Source: Flagellimonas algicola (GTDB lineage Bacteria; Bacteroidota; Bacteroidia; Flavobacteriales; Flavobacteriaceae). Taken from it: DNA of 64,000 bases. Shown here in pieces: positions 52,642 through 61,849 of the stretch. Position numbers and translations under genes: made by a program. Where the stretch lies: contig NZ_VCNI01000002.1 in the NCBI RefSeq assembly GCF_005937185.1, forward strand, positions 806,001 to 870,000, read 5' to 3'. How positions within the stretch are numbered: position 1 is the stretch's first letter; each line of letters opens with the position of its first letter. The notes beneath the pieces are model-generated. The model was not told the origin of the DNA and did no database searches. It saw only the letters and a list, made by a program, of their open reading frames with translations.

Positions 52642-53687
52642 ACTATCATGCTTTCCTTCAAAGGCACATCTTGTGGGATATCTTCACTAGCCTTTTTACC
52701 AACAATATCATTTTTCCTCTTAGGATTTAATCCCGTTGCTGGTCTTTTAAAAGCAATATTTTCCGACGTAATTCTCTGCCCCTCTTTAATTTCCTTTTTC
52801 AGAACTATACTCCTTCTCATTCCCTCAGTATTGGCAATTTCCTTTTCAGAAGGTCTTTTTACCGGGCTTCCCAATGCTATTTCCGTCTTTCGAATGCCTT
52901 CTATTAAATTTTGGAACTGATCAACGTTCAATGAAGCCTTATGGTCGGGCCCTGGAAGATTACGGTCTAGTGTAAAATGCTTTTCAATAATTTTAGCTCC
53001 TAAAGAAACAGCGGCATAACAGGCATAATTCTCTTCAATATGGTCAGAATAGCCAAAAATTGTATCTAAGGCTACTCCCATTGAAATCATCGCCCTAATA
53101 TTGGCATCTCTGTTTAACGATGGATAGTTGGTTGTACATTGCAGTACTGCAATTTGTTCGTTTCCTGTGGATCTAATTGTATTCACAGCATCCGAAACTT
53201 CAGCTAAGGTTGACATGCCCGTTGATAAAATGATTGGTTTGTTAAACTTAGCGACATGTTCTAAAAATGATAATTCCACAATCTGGCCTGACGCTATTTT
53301 AAAGGCTGGTACATTAAGCTTGTTTAAAAAATCAGCATCGTCCTCATTGTAAGGAGTAGAAAGAAATGTAATCCCCAGATTATTGCACTCTTCGATAATC
53401 GCTGTATAGTCGTTCTCAGTCAATTCTAGTTTTTTCAGCATTTCAAATTGGCTTTCAGCTTTGTCCGTTACTTCAAGCTGGTATTTTGCTTTAGGAGCAT
53501 CTTTTGTGATTACACTTTCTGCTTTAAAAGTTTGAAACTTGATACAATCAACACCAATTTTTTTAGCCGCTCTTACAAGATTAAGCGCCATTTGTAAGTC
53601 GCCGTTGTGGTTAACACCAGCCTCAGCAATTATATAGCAGCTACTATTATTGCCAATAGTAAAATCACCGATACGAAATGAGTTCAT
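52632..53687 (-). CDS. neuB: Nonulosonic acid synthase (NeuB/LegI/PseI-type)
   Basis: 351 aa. TIM barrel with AEAGVNHNGD (residues 21-30), KFQTFKAES, ILSTGMSTLAEV and IEKHFTLDRNLPGPDHKASL, and a C-terminal SAF antifreeze-like domain from about 290. Condenses phosphoenolpyruvate with a six-carbon aldose to a nine-carbon 2-keto-3-deoxy acid. Which aldose is used cannot be told by eye. First gene of the module; 95-nt A/T-rich gap separates it from wzz. Confidence 0.93.
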   Translation of the reverse strand: MNSFRIGDFTIGNNSSCYIIAEAGVNHNGDLQMALNLVRAAKKIGVDCIKFQTFKAESVITKDAPKAKYQLEVTDKAESQFEMLKKLELTENDYTAIIEECNNLGITFLSTPYNEDDADFLNKLNVPAFKIASGQIVELSFLEHVAKFNKPIILSTGMSTLAEVSDAVNTIRSTGNEQIAVLQCTTNYPSLNRDANIRAMISMGVALDTIFGYSDHIEENYACYAAVSLGAKIIEKHFTLDRNLPGPDHKASLNVDQFQNLIEGIRKTEIALGSPVKRPSEKEIANTEGMRRSIVLKKEIKEGQRITSENIAFKRPATGLNPKRKNDIVGKKASEDIPQDVPLKESMIVWE

Positions 53688-53782
53688 AAAAATCTAGGAT
53701 TAAATAATCTGGTTAGAGCAATAAAATTAAATAAATCACAAATACCAATGACAAATAAAAATTTGCTCACTATTCGATATAA

Positions 53783-54832
53783 TTATGGGTTATTGTACGT
53801 TTTTAAAAATGCATTTAAACCAATTATTCCCAATATTACAAGTACAAAACCCAATAGAATCAATGGCAGTACAAATTTATAGCTCTTCCAAAAACCTTTT
53901 TGCTTCACGCCTCTTGTAGGAAAATCGCTTATAACATTAAGTATTTCAGATTTATTTGCTCTTTCACGATTTAATTCCACTAAACGCCCCTTAAGCACTT
54001 CCCGTTCTTGAACCAATGCTAACTCTTTGTTTTGGGACTCTCCATTTTCTGCCAAATTAATATTTGTACCCTGCATAGGTTTGTCAGCTCCCTTGATTAA
54101 AACTGTTCTATAAAGGCTTTGAAGTGAGTCTATTTCAGTTAATTGCTTCTTGTAAATTCTTTCTTGTAAATCCAAGTTTTCATCGTTGATCTTCTTTTGG
54201 AGTTTGAAATAGTCATTTACGGAAATGGATCCAATAATGGCAGGTTGCAACTTTTTTGCTACCTTATTGTCATAGCTCACAACGGATATTTGATGAAACC
54301 TAGCATCCAGGGAATTAAAGTTCTTAAGGTAATTTTCAAAATCAATCGTCTTTATAGTAGTCGTATCCAAATTTTTAATGAAGTCATCAAAAAGTTCAAT
54401 TTTTTGGTTCTCGTCGGAGTAAGAGTCTACAAAAATCTGGCTGATACTAGCTGCCTCATGTTCTGTAATGTTTAGCGCAGTAGCCAAAGTCGTAGAATCC
54501 TGTGCTTTGGCCAAATCATTGTAAAAATCAATATTATTGTACAGCTGTTGGACGCTATTAAAATTGGGTTCCACTACCATCTTGGAAACATACTTTTCTG
54601 GTAAGCTTTTGTCCAGAAAATAACCGGCAACTGCCCCCACGAGTACTGCGGCGGATAGTACAATGAAGTTTTTCTGAACAAAAAGAAGTAAAAGAATCAC
54701 CAAATGGAAAATCCCTTTAAAAATGCTGCCAATAAAACTGAAAAAACGTTCGAAAGCCCTTCCAATCATTTGGAACAATTGTCCCAAATCTATTTCATCC
54801 GAAGAATTGTTGTTTACGGGTTGTTCTGCCAT
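53783..54832 (-). CDS. Wzz-like chain-length determinant protein
   Basis: 349 aa. N-terminal membrane region (about 35-85; two hydrophobic stretches), a periplasmic mostly helical domain with coiled coil (about 225-300) and a C-terminal helix (about 318-340, FVLPLILLGFVLVILGIIGL). This is the polysaccharide co-polymerase layout that sets glycan chain length with Wzy. No tyrosine-kinase domain. It lies 1 nt after the DUF6909-like gene. Confidence 0.87.
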   Translation of the reverse strand: MAEQPVNNNSSDEIDLGQLFQMIGRAFERFFSFIGSIFKGIFHLVILLLLFVQKNFIVLSAAVLVGAVAGYFLDKSLPEKYVSKMVVEPNFNSVQQLYNNIDFYNDLAKAQDSTTLATALNITEHEAASISQIFVDSYSDENQKIELFDDFIKNLDTTTIKTIDFENYLKNFNSLDARFHQISVVSYDNKVAKKLQPAIIGSISVNDYFKLQKKINDENLDLQERIYKKQLTEIDSLQSLYRTVLIKGADKPMQGTNINLAENGESQNKELALVQEREVLKGRLVELNRERANKSEILNVISDFPTRGVKQKGFWKSYKFVLPLILLGFVLVILGIIGLNAFLKTYNNP

Positions 54833-54833
54833 C

Positions 54834-56519
54834 TTATGAATTGAATATTTGTTTTAAAATCCGATCTGTTATCAAATAGGTGGGTTTTACACCGGTGGTT
54901 CCAAGACCACCTGATGCTAAGGTGCTCCCTGTTTCCAATGGATTATCCGATGCATAATACGCGTACCTTACTTTTACATCCTTTTTTATACTTTTCCGAA
55001 TCTTGGAAGCCGATTGAATGGCCTTTTGATAGTGTACTCCTTCCATCTCCAGGCCAATAACGTTCCATGTTGATTCATGAAAAAACTTGAGTATGTCCTT
55101 GTTCTGCAAGGATGTGCCCAATACCGTCACCATTGCTCCTTCCAAAACCATGAGATCATATCCTTCAAAGTCTTCTTTGCACAATTCATTGTCAAAGGGA
55201 TAATTATCTGCGGAGCCTTCAAAAATATGGGCTGAAGGAATCATCAAATCTCCCTTGCCTCCTTTCAAAATACCAGCTTTGCCCATAATGGAAATGGAAT
55301 CTACATTTAAAAATTGCTTCTTTCCCTTAATTTCTAAAGGCTTTAACAGTTCATCTATGGTCTCGTACGCTTGTTCGCCAAAGGCATAGTCCATTACAAA
55401 GATAACGGGTTTATCCGCCTCAGATATTCCCTCTGGAAAGTCATAACAGCATGCGTTGACGCCAAATTTAGCCGTATCGAAGATTTGAACATCGATGTTG
55501 GCTCCAGACTCGTCATCCAAAAATAGCATCCCGTTCTTTTTGGCGACTTGCTGAACTTTTTTTCTCAACTCTTTGTTTTCAGACGAACTCAAAGCTTCAT
55601 AAATGTCCAGGGATTTGGTTTCTTGCAATTCCTTTGACAAGGTTGTTTTGGCAAACAAAGAGTTCATTACACTGTGCATGTTGGCACTTATAATGTGGAG
55701 GGGGCGACCCAACAAACCGTTTTTGACTAGTGTTTGTTTGATTATGTCCGCCCAACGTTCTCCATGGATGTGATGCCCCAACCTTTCGCGCAGTAGTGGA
55801 CTAAAAGTGATTGTCCGCTTTAAGCCTGTTGTTTCTTCCTCTATGGCCAACTTCCCTAGCCAAAATATCACATCCAAAAAGCGGTCTGGATTTTCTTTTG
55901 TGCTAAGTTTTTCTTGAATCTCAACCACGTCCTCAAAAGTCCTGCCCAGAATGTTGGCGGCATGAATCATGGCAATTTCCCGTTCGGCACCACTCTTTTC
56001 TTCACTAGTGATAAATTCCGAAAGCTTGTCCCAGTCCCGAATGGTTTCGGTTTGGTCCACCAATACGCGTTTGCAAATCTTTCCTGATTCAATGTACAGA
56101 AACGTAAGGTGGGTAAGAATATCATAGATATCGCTTCTGCCACGAGTAATCTCAATATTCATTTGTTCCTCATCAATCCGATAGCAATTCCGTCGTCTTT
56201 TTGGTGGAATAATAGCGGATAAATGTGATTTGGAAAATCCCTCGTCTGAGGTGAGATTGATAAATCGGCATTCCTCTATGCCTTCAGGCAATCTCTCCAA
56301 CACATAAATAAGACCATTTAACTCCGCCTTATCCTCTGCAACAGAACCATAAATCTCAGGCCGTAACAACAAAAGTGCAGTCCTTAGCGCATTGCCCGAT
56401 ACACCAGATGGCTTATAAAACCCACGGTTTAGCAAATGGCGCATGGTAATATAAAGGCGTTCTATGGCATTGGTGGATTCCTGTGCGCGTGTCGCCTGTT
56501 TTACTTTGGTGGTCATCAT
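54834..56519 (-). CDS. Large conserved protein with nucleoside-phosphorylase-like C-terminus (DUF6909-like)
   Basis: 561 aa, soluble, no signal peptide. The N-terminal half is helical. The C-terminal half (about 340-555) has strands and the stretch VIGLEMEGVHYQKAI, which resembles the substrate-binding Glu-Met-Glu motif of purine/uridine phosphorylases, and VMDYAFGEQAYETIDELLKP. I recall the family as DUF6909; function unknown. Coupled to wzz (1-nt gap) and 42 nt after the GH3 gene, so possibly linked to envelope-glycan synthesis. Confidence 0.65.
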   Translation of the reverse strand: MMTTKVKQATRAQESTNAIERLYITMRHLLNRGFYKPSGVSGNALRTALLLLRPEIYGSVAEDKAELNGLIYVLERLPEGIEECRFINLTSDEGFSKSHLSAIIPPKRRRNCYRIDEEQMNIEITRGRSDIYDILTHLTFLYIESGKICKRVLVDQTETIRDWDKLSEFITSEEKSGAEREIAMIHAANILGRTFEDVVEIQEKLSTKENPDRFLDVIFWLGKLAIEEETTGLKRTITFSPLLRERLGHHIHGERWADIIKQTLVKNGLLGRPLHIISANMHSVMNSLFAKTTLSKELQETKSLDIYEALSSSENKELRKKVQQVAKKNGMLFLDDESGANIDVQIFDTAKFGVNACCYDFPEGISEADKPVIFVMDYAFGEQAYETIDELLKPLEIKGKKQFLNVDSISIMGKAGILKGGKGDLMIPSAHIFEGSADNYPFDNELCKEDFEGYDLMVLEGAMVTVLGTSLQNKDILKFFHESTWNVIGLEMEGVHYQKAIQSASKIRKSIKKDVKVRYAYYASDNPLETGSTLASGGLGTTGVKPTYLITDRILKQIFNS

Positions 56520-56561
56520 AATTTAGCGACAAAAATACATGAATTCCTACGAAAGCTGTAC

Positions 56562-58058
56562 CTAAATGAGAAAAGGTTTCAAGCCTTCTGCAACCTTACG
56601 GTCGTTGGAAAGACGCTGCACCTTGTTTTGACCGCCCAGTTTTCCAATGGTCTTCATAAATTCTTGGAATCCCCCAGTTTGTACTTTGGAAATTTTTAGT
56701 GGTTGCAGAATATTTCCCGCAATCAAATCCAGATAATAGCTATTCTGATCTTTCATGCTTTCTTCCAAATGGGAAATGAAGGTCGGCACATCTGAGGGTT
56801 GCTTTTCAAATTCTATAAGCCATTCGTGATAGGGGAGTTCTCCAGTTGGTGGGGAGGTCTGGGGCGCCACAGTAAATTCATTCACTATGGCATCCGATTT
56901 TGAAATAGCCATTTGAATGGCTTCCTCCACTTCTTTGGCAATTACATGCTCCCCAAAAGCAGAAATGAAGTGTTTGATTCGCCCAGATACCACAACCCTA
57001 TAAGGTTTAGAAGAAACAAACCGAACGGTATCTCCTAGGTTGTAGGCCCACAGCCCGGCATTAGTGGAAATAATCATGGCATAGTCCACTCCAGCTTCCA
57101 CATCCTTTACAGTTATTCGTTTTGGGCTTTCGTCAAAAAATTCGTCCGCTTTGATAAATTCATAGAAAATACCTGCATTAAGCAATAGAAGCATGCCTTC
57201 CTCTTTCTGGGAATCCTGATAGGCAAAAAATCCCTCACTAGCCGGGAACAATTCAATACTGTCCACTTTCCTGCCCATCAATTCCTCAAATTTAGCCCTG
57301 TAGGGTTCGTAATTTACCCCTCCATAAATGAACAATTGAAAATTTTTGAAAAGCTCCCCGACTTTCCTGCCCGATTTGGCATTCAGCTTTTCAAAATACA
57401 TTTGAACCCAAGACGGAATGCCGGCTATTACCGTCATGTTTTCATTTTCGGTCTCCTCTACAATTTTGTCCACTTTGGTTTCCCAATCCTCAATACAGTT
57501 GGTCTCCCAACTAGGTAGCCTGTTTTTCTGTAAATAGTTGGGAACGTAGTGGGCCGATATCCCAGACAGTCGTCCCAGTTTTATGCCTCCTTTTTCCTCC
57601 AATTCCGGACTTCCTTGTAAAAAAATCATGCGTCCATCCACAAAATTGGCATTGCCAGTCTCATGAATGTAGCTCAAAATGGCGTTCCTAGAGGCCTCAA
57701 CCTGATTTTTAATGGATTCCCTGGTAATGGGTATGTATTTGGCTCCTGAAGTAGTTCCCGAAGTCTTTGCAAAGTAAACCGGCTTTTCCGGCCATAGCAC
57801 ATCAGCTTCGCCATCAATAATTCTATGTACGTAGTCCTTGAGCTCCTCATAATCCCTTACGGGAACCTGTCTGGTAAAATCCGAATGCGTTTTAATCCCA
57901 TCAAAACCATGATCCAAGCCAAATTGGGTGTTTTTGGCCCTAGTAATTAAATTTTGAAATAGCTCTTCCTGGACCTGGATAGGGTTGCTAGACCATGCCC
58001 TTGTCTTTTTGGCTATTCTTTTGGCAAAAAGCTTTGCTGCAAATGACTTTAGCGACAT
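56562..58058 (-). CDS. GH3-family adenylate-forming enzyme
   Basis: 498 aa. ANL-superfamily fold; ATP-binding motif FAKTSGTTSGAKYIPIT (about 108-124), IYGGVNYEPYRAKF and LFPASEGFFAYQDS. In plants GH3 enzymes conjugate amino acids to hormones; bacterial members activate unknown carboxylates by adenylation. Directly follows the M23 peptidase gene with no intergenic base and precedes the DUF6909-like gene, so it may modify an envelope component. Substrate unknown. Confidence 0.9.
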   Translation of the reverse strand: MSLKSFAAKLFAKRIAKKTRAWSSNPIQVQEELFQNLITRAKNTQFGLDHGFDGIKTHSDFTRQVPVRDYEELKDYVHRIIDGEADVLWPEKPVYFAKTSGTTSGAKYIPITRESIKNQVEASRNAILSYIHETGNANFVDGRMIFLQGSPELEEKGGIKLGRLSGISAHYVPNYLQKNRLPSWETNCIEDWETKVDKIVEETENENMTVIAGIPSWVQMYFEKLNAKSGRKVGELFKNFQLFIYGGVNYEPYRAKFEELMGRKVDSIELFPASEGFFAYQDSQKEEGMLLLLNAGIFYEFIKADEFFDESPKRITVKDVEAGVDYAMIISTNAGLWAYNLGDTVRFVSSKPYRVVVSGRIKHFISAFGEHVIAKEVEEAIQMAISKSDAIVNEFTVAPQTSPPTGELPYHEWLIEFEKQPSDVPTFISHLEESMKDQNSYYLDLIAGNILQPLKISKVQTGGFQEFMKTIGKLGGQNKVQRLSNDRKVAEGLKPFLI

Positions 58059-58928
58059 TTATTTGAAGTCGATATAATTTAATGGATTTACGGGTTTGCC
58101 CTTTTTCCAAAGTTCAAAATGGAGATGTGGGCCAGTAGTCAACTCTCCAGTATTTCCTATGGATGCAATCACTTCCCCAGCCCTGACCAAGTCTCCCTGT
58201 GATTTACTCAAGGAACCATTGTGTTTATACACCGATGTCAAATCATCTTGGTGTTTAACAATAATCACATAGCCTGTCTCGGCAGTCCATTCAGAAAAAA
58301 GCACCGTTCCATCGGCAATGGATTTGACCGGAGTGTCCTTCGGTGCCACAACATCCACCGCATAATGTTTGTTGTTAGGGTCAAAGTTCTGCGATACTGT
58401 TCCGCTAAGCGGAGCGAACAACAAGGAGCCAACATTTTCGATGTTCCGTTCGAAGAGATTGTACTTGTCTTCCAAGTCCACTTCCTCCCGTAGTAGTAAG
58501 TCTTCTCGAATTGGAGTTAAATCCACTGTTGAGGGATCCAGCTTGTACTTTTCAAAAAGGGAATCTCTGTTGACCTCATTATTTTCCACGTCTCCTCTCA
58601 GTACCAGACGGACATTGTCCAAATACCTATTGGTATAATTCAATACAGTGACCAAAGAATCCGTTTTATAGGTGAGTTCAGTAGCCTGTCTTTTTAAGCG
58701 GGTTGAAGAATAGCCAGGAATATATTCCCTAAGGGGTGTAAAGGCAATAATCAGGGTCGTCAAGCCAATAAGCACGATTATGAAAAGAGTTCCGGTAACA
58801 AAAACGTTGAGTCTGCTCAGTTTAAATGAGATTTTCTCCTCAAAAGTGCTCTCGTTCAAAATCACCAAACGATACTTGTGGAGCAGCTTTTGCTTGATTT
58901 CTTTTCTTTTCTTCTTGTCCTTTGCCAT
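58059..58928 (-). CDS. M23 family metallopeptidase, membrane-anchored
   Basis: 289 aa. Basic N-terminus, one membrane helix (about 46-68), a coiled-coil linker (about 80-180), then the M23/LytM domain with HYAVDVVAPKDTPVKS (first zinc His/Asp) and GPHLHFELWKKGKPVNP (HxH), so zinc ligands are complete. Cleaves peptidoglycan cross-links. The frame opens with TTG three codons earlier; ATG at 58928 is preferred. An exact TATCTTTG box begins 6 nt upstream. Confidence 0.93.
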   Translation of the reverse strand: MAKDKKKRKEIKQKLLHKYRLVILNESTFEEKISFKLSRLNVFVTGTLFIIVLIGLTTLIIAFTPLREYIPGYSSTRLKRQATELTYKTDSLVTVLNYTNRYLDNVRLVLRGDVENNEVNRDSLFEKYKLDPSTVDLTPIREDLLLREEVDLEDKYNLFERNIENVGSLLFAPLSGTVSQNFDPNNKHYAVDVVAPKDTPVKSIADGTVLFSEWTAETGYVIIVKHQDDLTSVYKHNGSLSKSQGDLVRAGEVIASIGNTGELTTGPHLHFELWKKGKPVNPLNYIDFK

Positions 58929-58934
58929 GATGGA

Positions 58935-58942
58935 CAAAGATA
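58935..58942 (-). promoter_or_regulatory. Putative -7 box at the M23 peptidase start
   Basis: TATCTTTG on the minus strand matches TANNTTTG and ends 6 nt before the ATG, which would give a leaderless message. No good -33 element in range. Confidence 0.4.
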
Positions 58943-59098
58943 GCCTTAGATTTTTATATAGATGTTAAGCTTTTATAAAACCCCGTCTACAGCAACTATT
59001 TGTTCCAGAAACGGCTGGAACTGCTAATTTTCGTTAATCATCTAGAGCCTTACGGTTCTTTTTACTAATTTTACCATTCATTTAAAGGCATTGCGATT

Positions 59099-59293
59099 AT
59101 GATTGCTCAAACTTTTTTTCTTGGTATGCTAGGCCCATGGCAAATTGTACTTATTGTGGTAGTTGTTCTTTTGTTGTTTGGAGGCAAAAAAATTCCGGAG
59201 CTCATGCGAGGTTTGGGAAGCGGCATTAAAGAATTCAAAGATGCTTCCAAAGAAGACGAAAAATTGGAAAGCGGCAAGGAACCTGAAGCTTAA
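59099..59293 (+). CDS. tatA: Sec-independent translocase TatA/E
   Basis: 64 aa. One N-terminal membrane helix (about 8-24, with the [18 protein letters not shown] pattern), the hinge Phe-Gly, an amphipathic helix [17 protein letters not shown], and an acidic tail. Forms the pore of the twin-arginine translocase for folded proteins. No tatC adjacent; tatA away from tatC is common in Bacteroidota. Divergent from the M23 gene. Confidence 0.95.
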   Translation: MIAQTFFLGMLGPWQIVLIVVVVLLLFGGKKIPELMRGLGSGIKEFKDASKEDEKLESGKEPEA

Positions 59294-59510
59294 ATCCATT
59301 CAATTGGGCAGATTTTTCTTACTCACAAATTCCCAGTATCTATAAGGGATTGTCGATGAAAAACAACATATTTGCCTAGTTCATGCCATAATTCCCCCCT
59401 TTCACAACAAAAACTTATTCGCGCTAATACCATATTCTATTTTAGCGTTAGATATGCTACCAATAGGTTAAAGGCCTATGTAGCAACCATACCAAATGGT
59501 GTGTAGTTCA

Positions 59511-59525
59511 GAAGGAGGGACTATG
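59511..59525 (+). promoter_or_regulatory. Strong ribosome binding site deciding the OmpA-protein start
   Basis: GAAGGAGGGACTATG: AAGGAGG lies 5 nt before the ATG at 59523. The ORF could open at 59496, but this Shine-Dalgarno and the signal peptide that follows fix 59523. Strong sites are uncommon in Bacteroidota. Confidence 0.8.
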
Positions 59526-61583
59526 AAAAGACCTATTTTTATTTTATTCCTAATGCTGGCCTTGGGGCTTAATGCCCAATCTGTGTCCTTTTTGCAATTT
59601 GAGGATGAAGATCTTTACAAGGAAACCCAAAGCGTTCGTGGAACTTATTCCTCCCAAACCGCATTTTTAAAACAGCTGGAGGGGATGAGCAATAAATCCC
59701 TTTCCAAATTTGTACGCAAAAAAGGAGTAACGGAAAAGCTCATTAAGCAGGCCAACGAATTCTTTGATAAAATGTGGTATGCCGAAGCTGCCCGAGTTTA
59801 CGACATTGTTCTGGAAAAAAGTGAAGCACAGCACACATTTGAACTATTGTCAAGGGCAGGGGACTCACATTACTTCTCGGGCAATATGGAAAAAGCTTAT
59901 AAGTGGTACCACGAGTTGTATTTGACCTTTACAGATGATATTTCCGAAGAAAAATTCTTTAAATATGCCCACGCCCTTAAAGGCACAGGGCGCTACCGCA
60001 GGGCAGCCAAACTAACCAAGTTGTTTAGGCAAAAGAGAAGCGAGCCCTTGAACGAACTAGGGAAAGATCCAACCACATGGAGCAGTCCACGGTTGGTAGA
60101 GGTCAAGAATTTGGCCATTAATTCTAAATATTCCGAATTTTCACCCATGTTCCATAATGATTCTGAGGTGGTTTTTGCTTCTTCTTTGGATTCCTCCTTT
60201 CTGACCACCAGGAAATATCGCTGGAACAATCAACCATTTTTGGACCTTTATGTGGCAAAAGCGGATGTAGAAAACGACAATCTGACCCAGCCTAAAAAGT
60301 TTTCTAGGAAAATCAACACCAAATATCACGAAGCTTCTGTTTCCTTTTCGCCAGATCAGCAAACCATCTATTTTACCCGTAACAACTATGGTAAAAAATT
60401 AAAGCGGGGTAAAAATGGAATCAACCACCTTAAAATTTACCAATCCCAATTAGTGGACGGCGAATGGACCAAGGCTTTTGAATTGCCTTTTAACAGCGAA
60501 GATTACTCCACAGGTCACCCCTCCGTAAGCCCGGATGGGAAGAAAATCTATTTTGTTTCGGATAGGCCCGGTGGATTTGGTGGCACTGATGTATATGTGG
60601 CGGATATTCTTGGAGAAGGTAGGTTCTCCGAGCCTCAAAACTTGGGGCGTACCGTGAACACCAGCAAAAAAGAAATGTTTCCATACATCACCAATGATGC
60701 GCTTTATTTCTCATCAGACCGCACCATGGGGCTTGGCGGATTGGACATTTATAAGTCAGATCATGTTGATGGGGTCTTTAGTGTGGGCATCAACCTTGGG
60801 GAACCCATAAACAGTAACCGAGACGACTTCTCCTATATTATAGAAGAAAGTGGCGAAAAAGGATATTTTGCTTCCAATCGAAAAGGAGGTAAGGGAGATG
60901 ATGATATCTACTCCTTTAAAAACATCCTTAACCTAAATGCCATTTCAGGAAATGTTCTGGATGATCTAACTGGTGAGGCCATTGCAGAGGCCGAAGTGAT
61001 GCTCTTCGATAAAGACGACATCCAGGTTGCGCAATTGCGGACGCAACCAGACGGAAGCTTCATCTTCAAAAACCTTCAACCGGTATCCAGATATACCTTA
61101 AAAACCTTGAAAAAAGGATATTTTGATGCTACGACCAATGTAGATACCAAAGAAAATGAAGATGTCTCATTGATTCAATCGCTTAAACCCTTGGAAGAAA
61201 TCATAGCAGAAGATGAGGGAGTCCTAAAATTGGAAGTAGAGACCATCTATTTTGATTTTGACAAGTTCAGCATTAAACCTAAGGCAGCGCAAGAATTGGA
61301 CAAGCTGGTAGCGGTCATGACCGAATATCCCGATATGGTCATCAAAATTGAATCCCATACCGATGCCATTGGTACCCGCGCGTACAACAAATATTTATCC
61401 GACAAACGGGCCAAATCCACACGGGATTATATTATTGCGCACGGGATAGATCCCGGCAGGATAGAAAGTGCTGTGGGCTACGGCGAAGAGCAGCTCCTCA
61501 ACGACTGCTCAGATGGAGTACGGTGTGGCAGAACAAAGCACAGCGAAAACCGCCGATCGGAATTTATCATTGTGAACATGTAA
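59523..61583 (+). CDS. OmpA-family protein with TPR, PD40 propeller and CRD domains (PorE-like architecture)
   Basis: 686 aa with a signal peptide (MKRPIFILFLMLALGLNAQ). Domain order: TPR-like helices (about 55-170), PD40/WD40-like propeller blades (about 190-480; repeats such as HPSVSPDGKKIYFVSDRPGG and LYFSSDRTMGLGGLD), a carboxypeptidase-regulatory-like beta domain (about 485-560, SGNVLDDLTGEAIAEAEV), and an OmpA_C domain (about 575-686) with the peptidoglycan-binding pattern DFDKFSIKP and LSDKRAKSTRDYI. PorE of P. gingivalis type IX secretion has this order, but many other flavobacterial proteins share it. No PorP/SprF gene is adjacent. Confidence 0.88.
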   Translation: MKRPIFILFLMLALGLNAQSVSFLQFEDEDLYKETQSVRGTYSSQTAFLKQLEGMSNKSLSKFVRKKGVTEKLIKQANEFFDKMWYAEAARVYDIVLEKSEAQHTFELLSRAGDSHYFSGNMEKAYKWYHELYLTFTDDISEEKFFKYAHALKGTGRYRRAAKLTKLFRQKRSEPLNELGKDPTTWSSPRLVEVKNLAINSKYSEFSPMFHNDSEVVFASSLDSSFLTTRKYRWNNQPFLDLYVAKADVENDNLTQPKKFSRKINTKYHEASVSFSPDQQTIYFTRNNYGKKLKRGKNGINHLKIYQSQLVDGEWTKAFELPFNSEDYSTGHPSVSPDGKKIYFVSDRPGGFGGTDVYVADILGEGRFSEPQNLGRTVNTSKKEMFPYITNDALYFSSDRTMGLGGLDIYKSDHVDGVFSVGINLGEPINSNRDDFSYIIEESGEKGYFASNRKGGKGDDDIYSFKNILNLNAISGNVLDDLTGEAIAEAEVMLFDKDDIQVAQLRTQPDGSFIFKNLQPVSRYTLKTLKKGYFDATTNVDTKENEDVSLIQSLKPLEEIIAEDEGVLKLEVETIYFDFDKFSIKPKAAQELDKLVAVMTEYPDMVIKIESHTDAIGTRAYNKYLSDKRAKSTRDYIIAHGIDPGRIESAVGYGEEQLLNDCSDGVRCGRTKHSENRRSEFIIVNM

Positions 61584-61609
61584 CAAAACAACTAATCAAC
61601 CAAATATTG

Positions 61610-61633
61610 GGCCCCGGAGACGGGGCCTTTTTT
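61610..61633 (+). terminator. Intrinsic terminator after the OmpA-family gene
   Basis: Perfect 7-bp GC-rich stem GGCCCCG / CGGGGCC with a GAGA tetraloop, followed by six T (61628-61633); 26 nt after the stop codon. Confidence 0.92.
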
Positions 61634-61786
61634 AGTTTAAAATTCCATCCATGCACTTTATCGATCAAGTCCCTCGATAAAACAACAATCTTCCCTTTAC
61701 CATTAATCGATGAAAGTTTTACGTTAGTAGGGTTTTCCACGAATTTGATTGCATTAATCAAGTTTTTATGACCGTTCACCCTATTG

Positions 61787-61819
61787 TTTGCACATCCGTT
61801 TAAGCTTGCACAATCTTTG
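61787..61819 (+). promoter_or_regulatory. Promoter of the DUF6747-like gene
   Basis: TTTG (61787-61790), 21-nt spacer, AATCTTTG (61812-61819; one mismatch to TANNTTTG). The start codon is 31 nt downstream of the -7 box. Confidence 0.55.
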
Positions 61820-61849
61820 TAATGTCTTTAAATCTTTAAACTTATACTT

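Noticed and set aside
61567-61779. Minus-strand 70-codon frame antisense to the end of the OmpA-family gene, with a protein-like N-terminus (MNGHKNLINAIKFVENPTN).
   Set aside because: It runs through the strong terminator at 61610-61633 and into the OmpA-family coding end, and no promoter or family match was seen. A real small gene or gene relic cannot be fully excluded.
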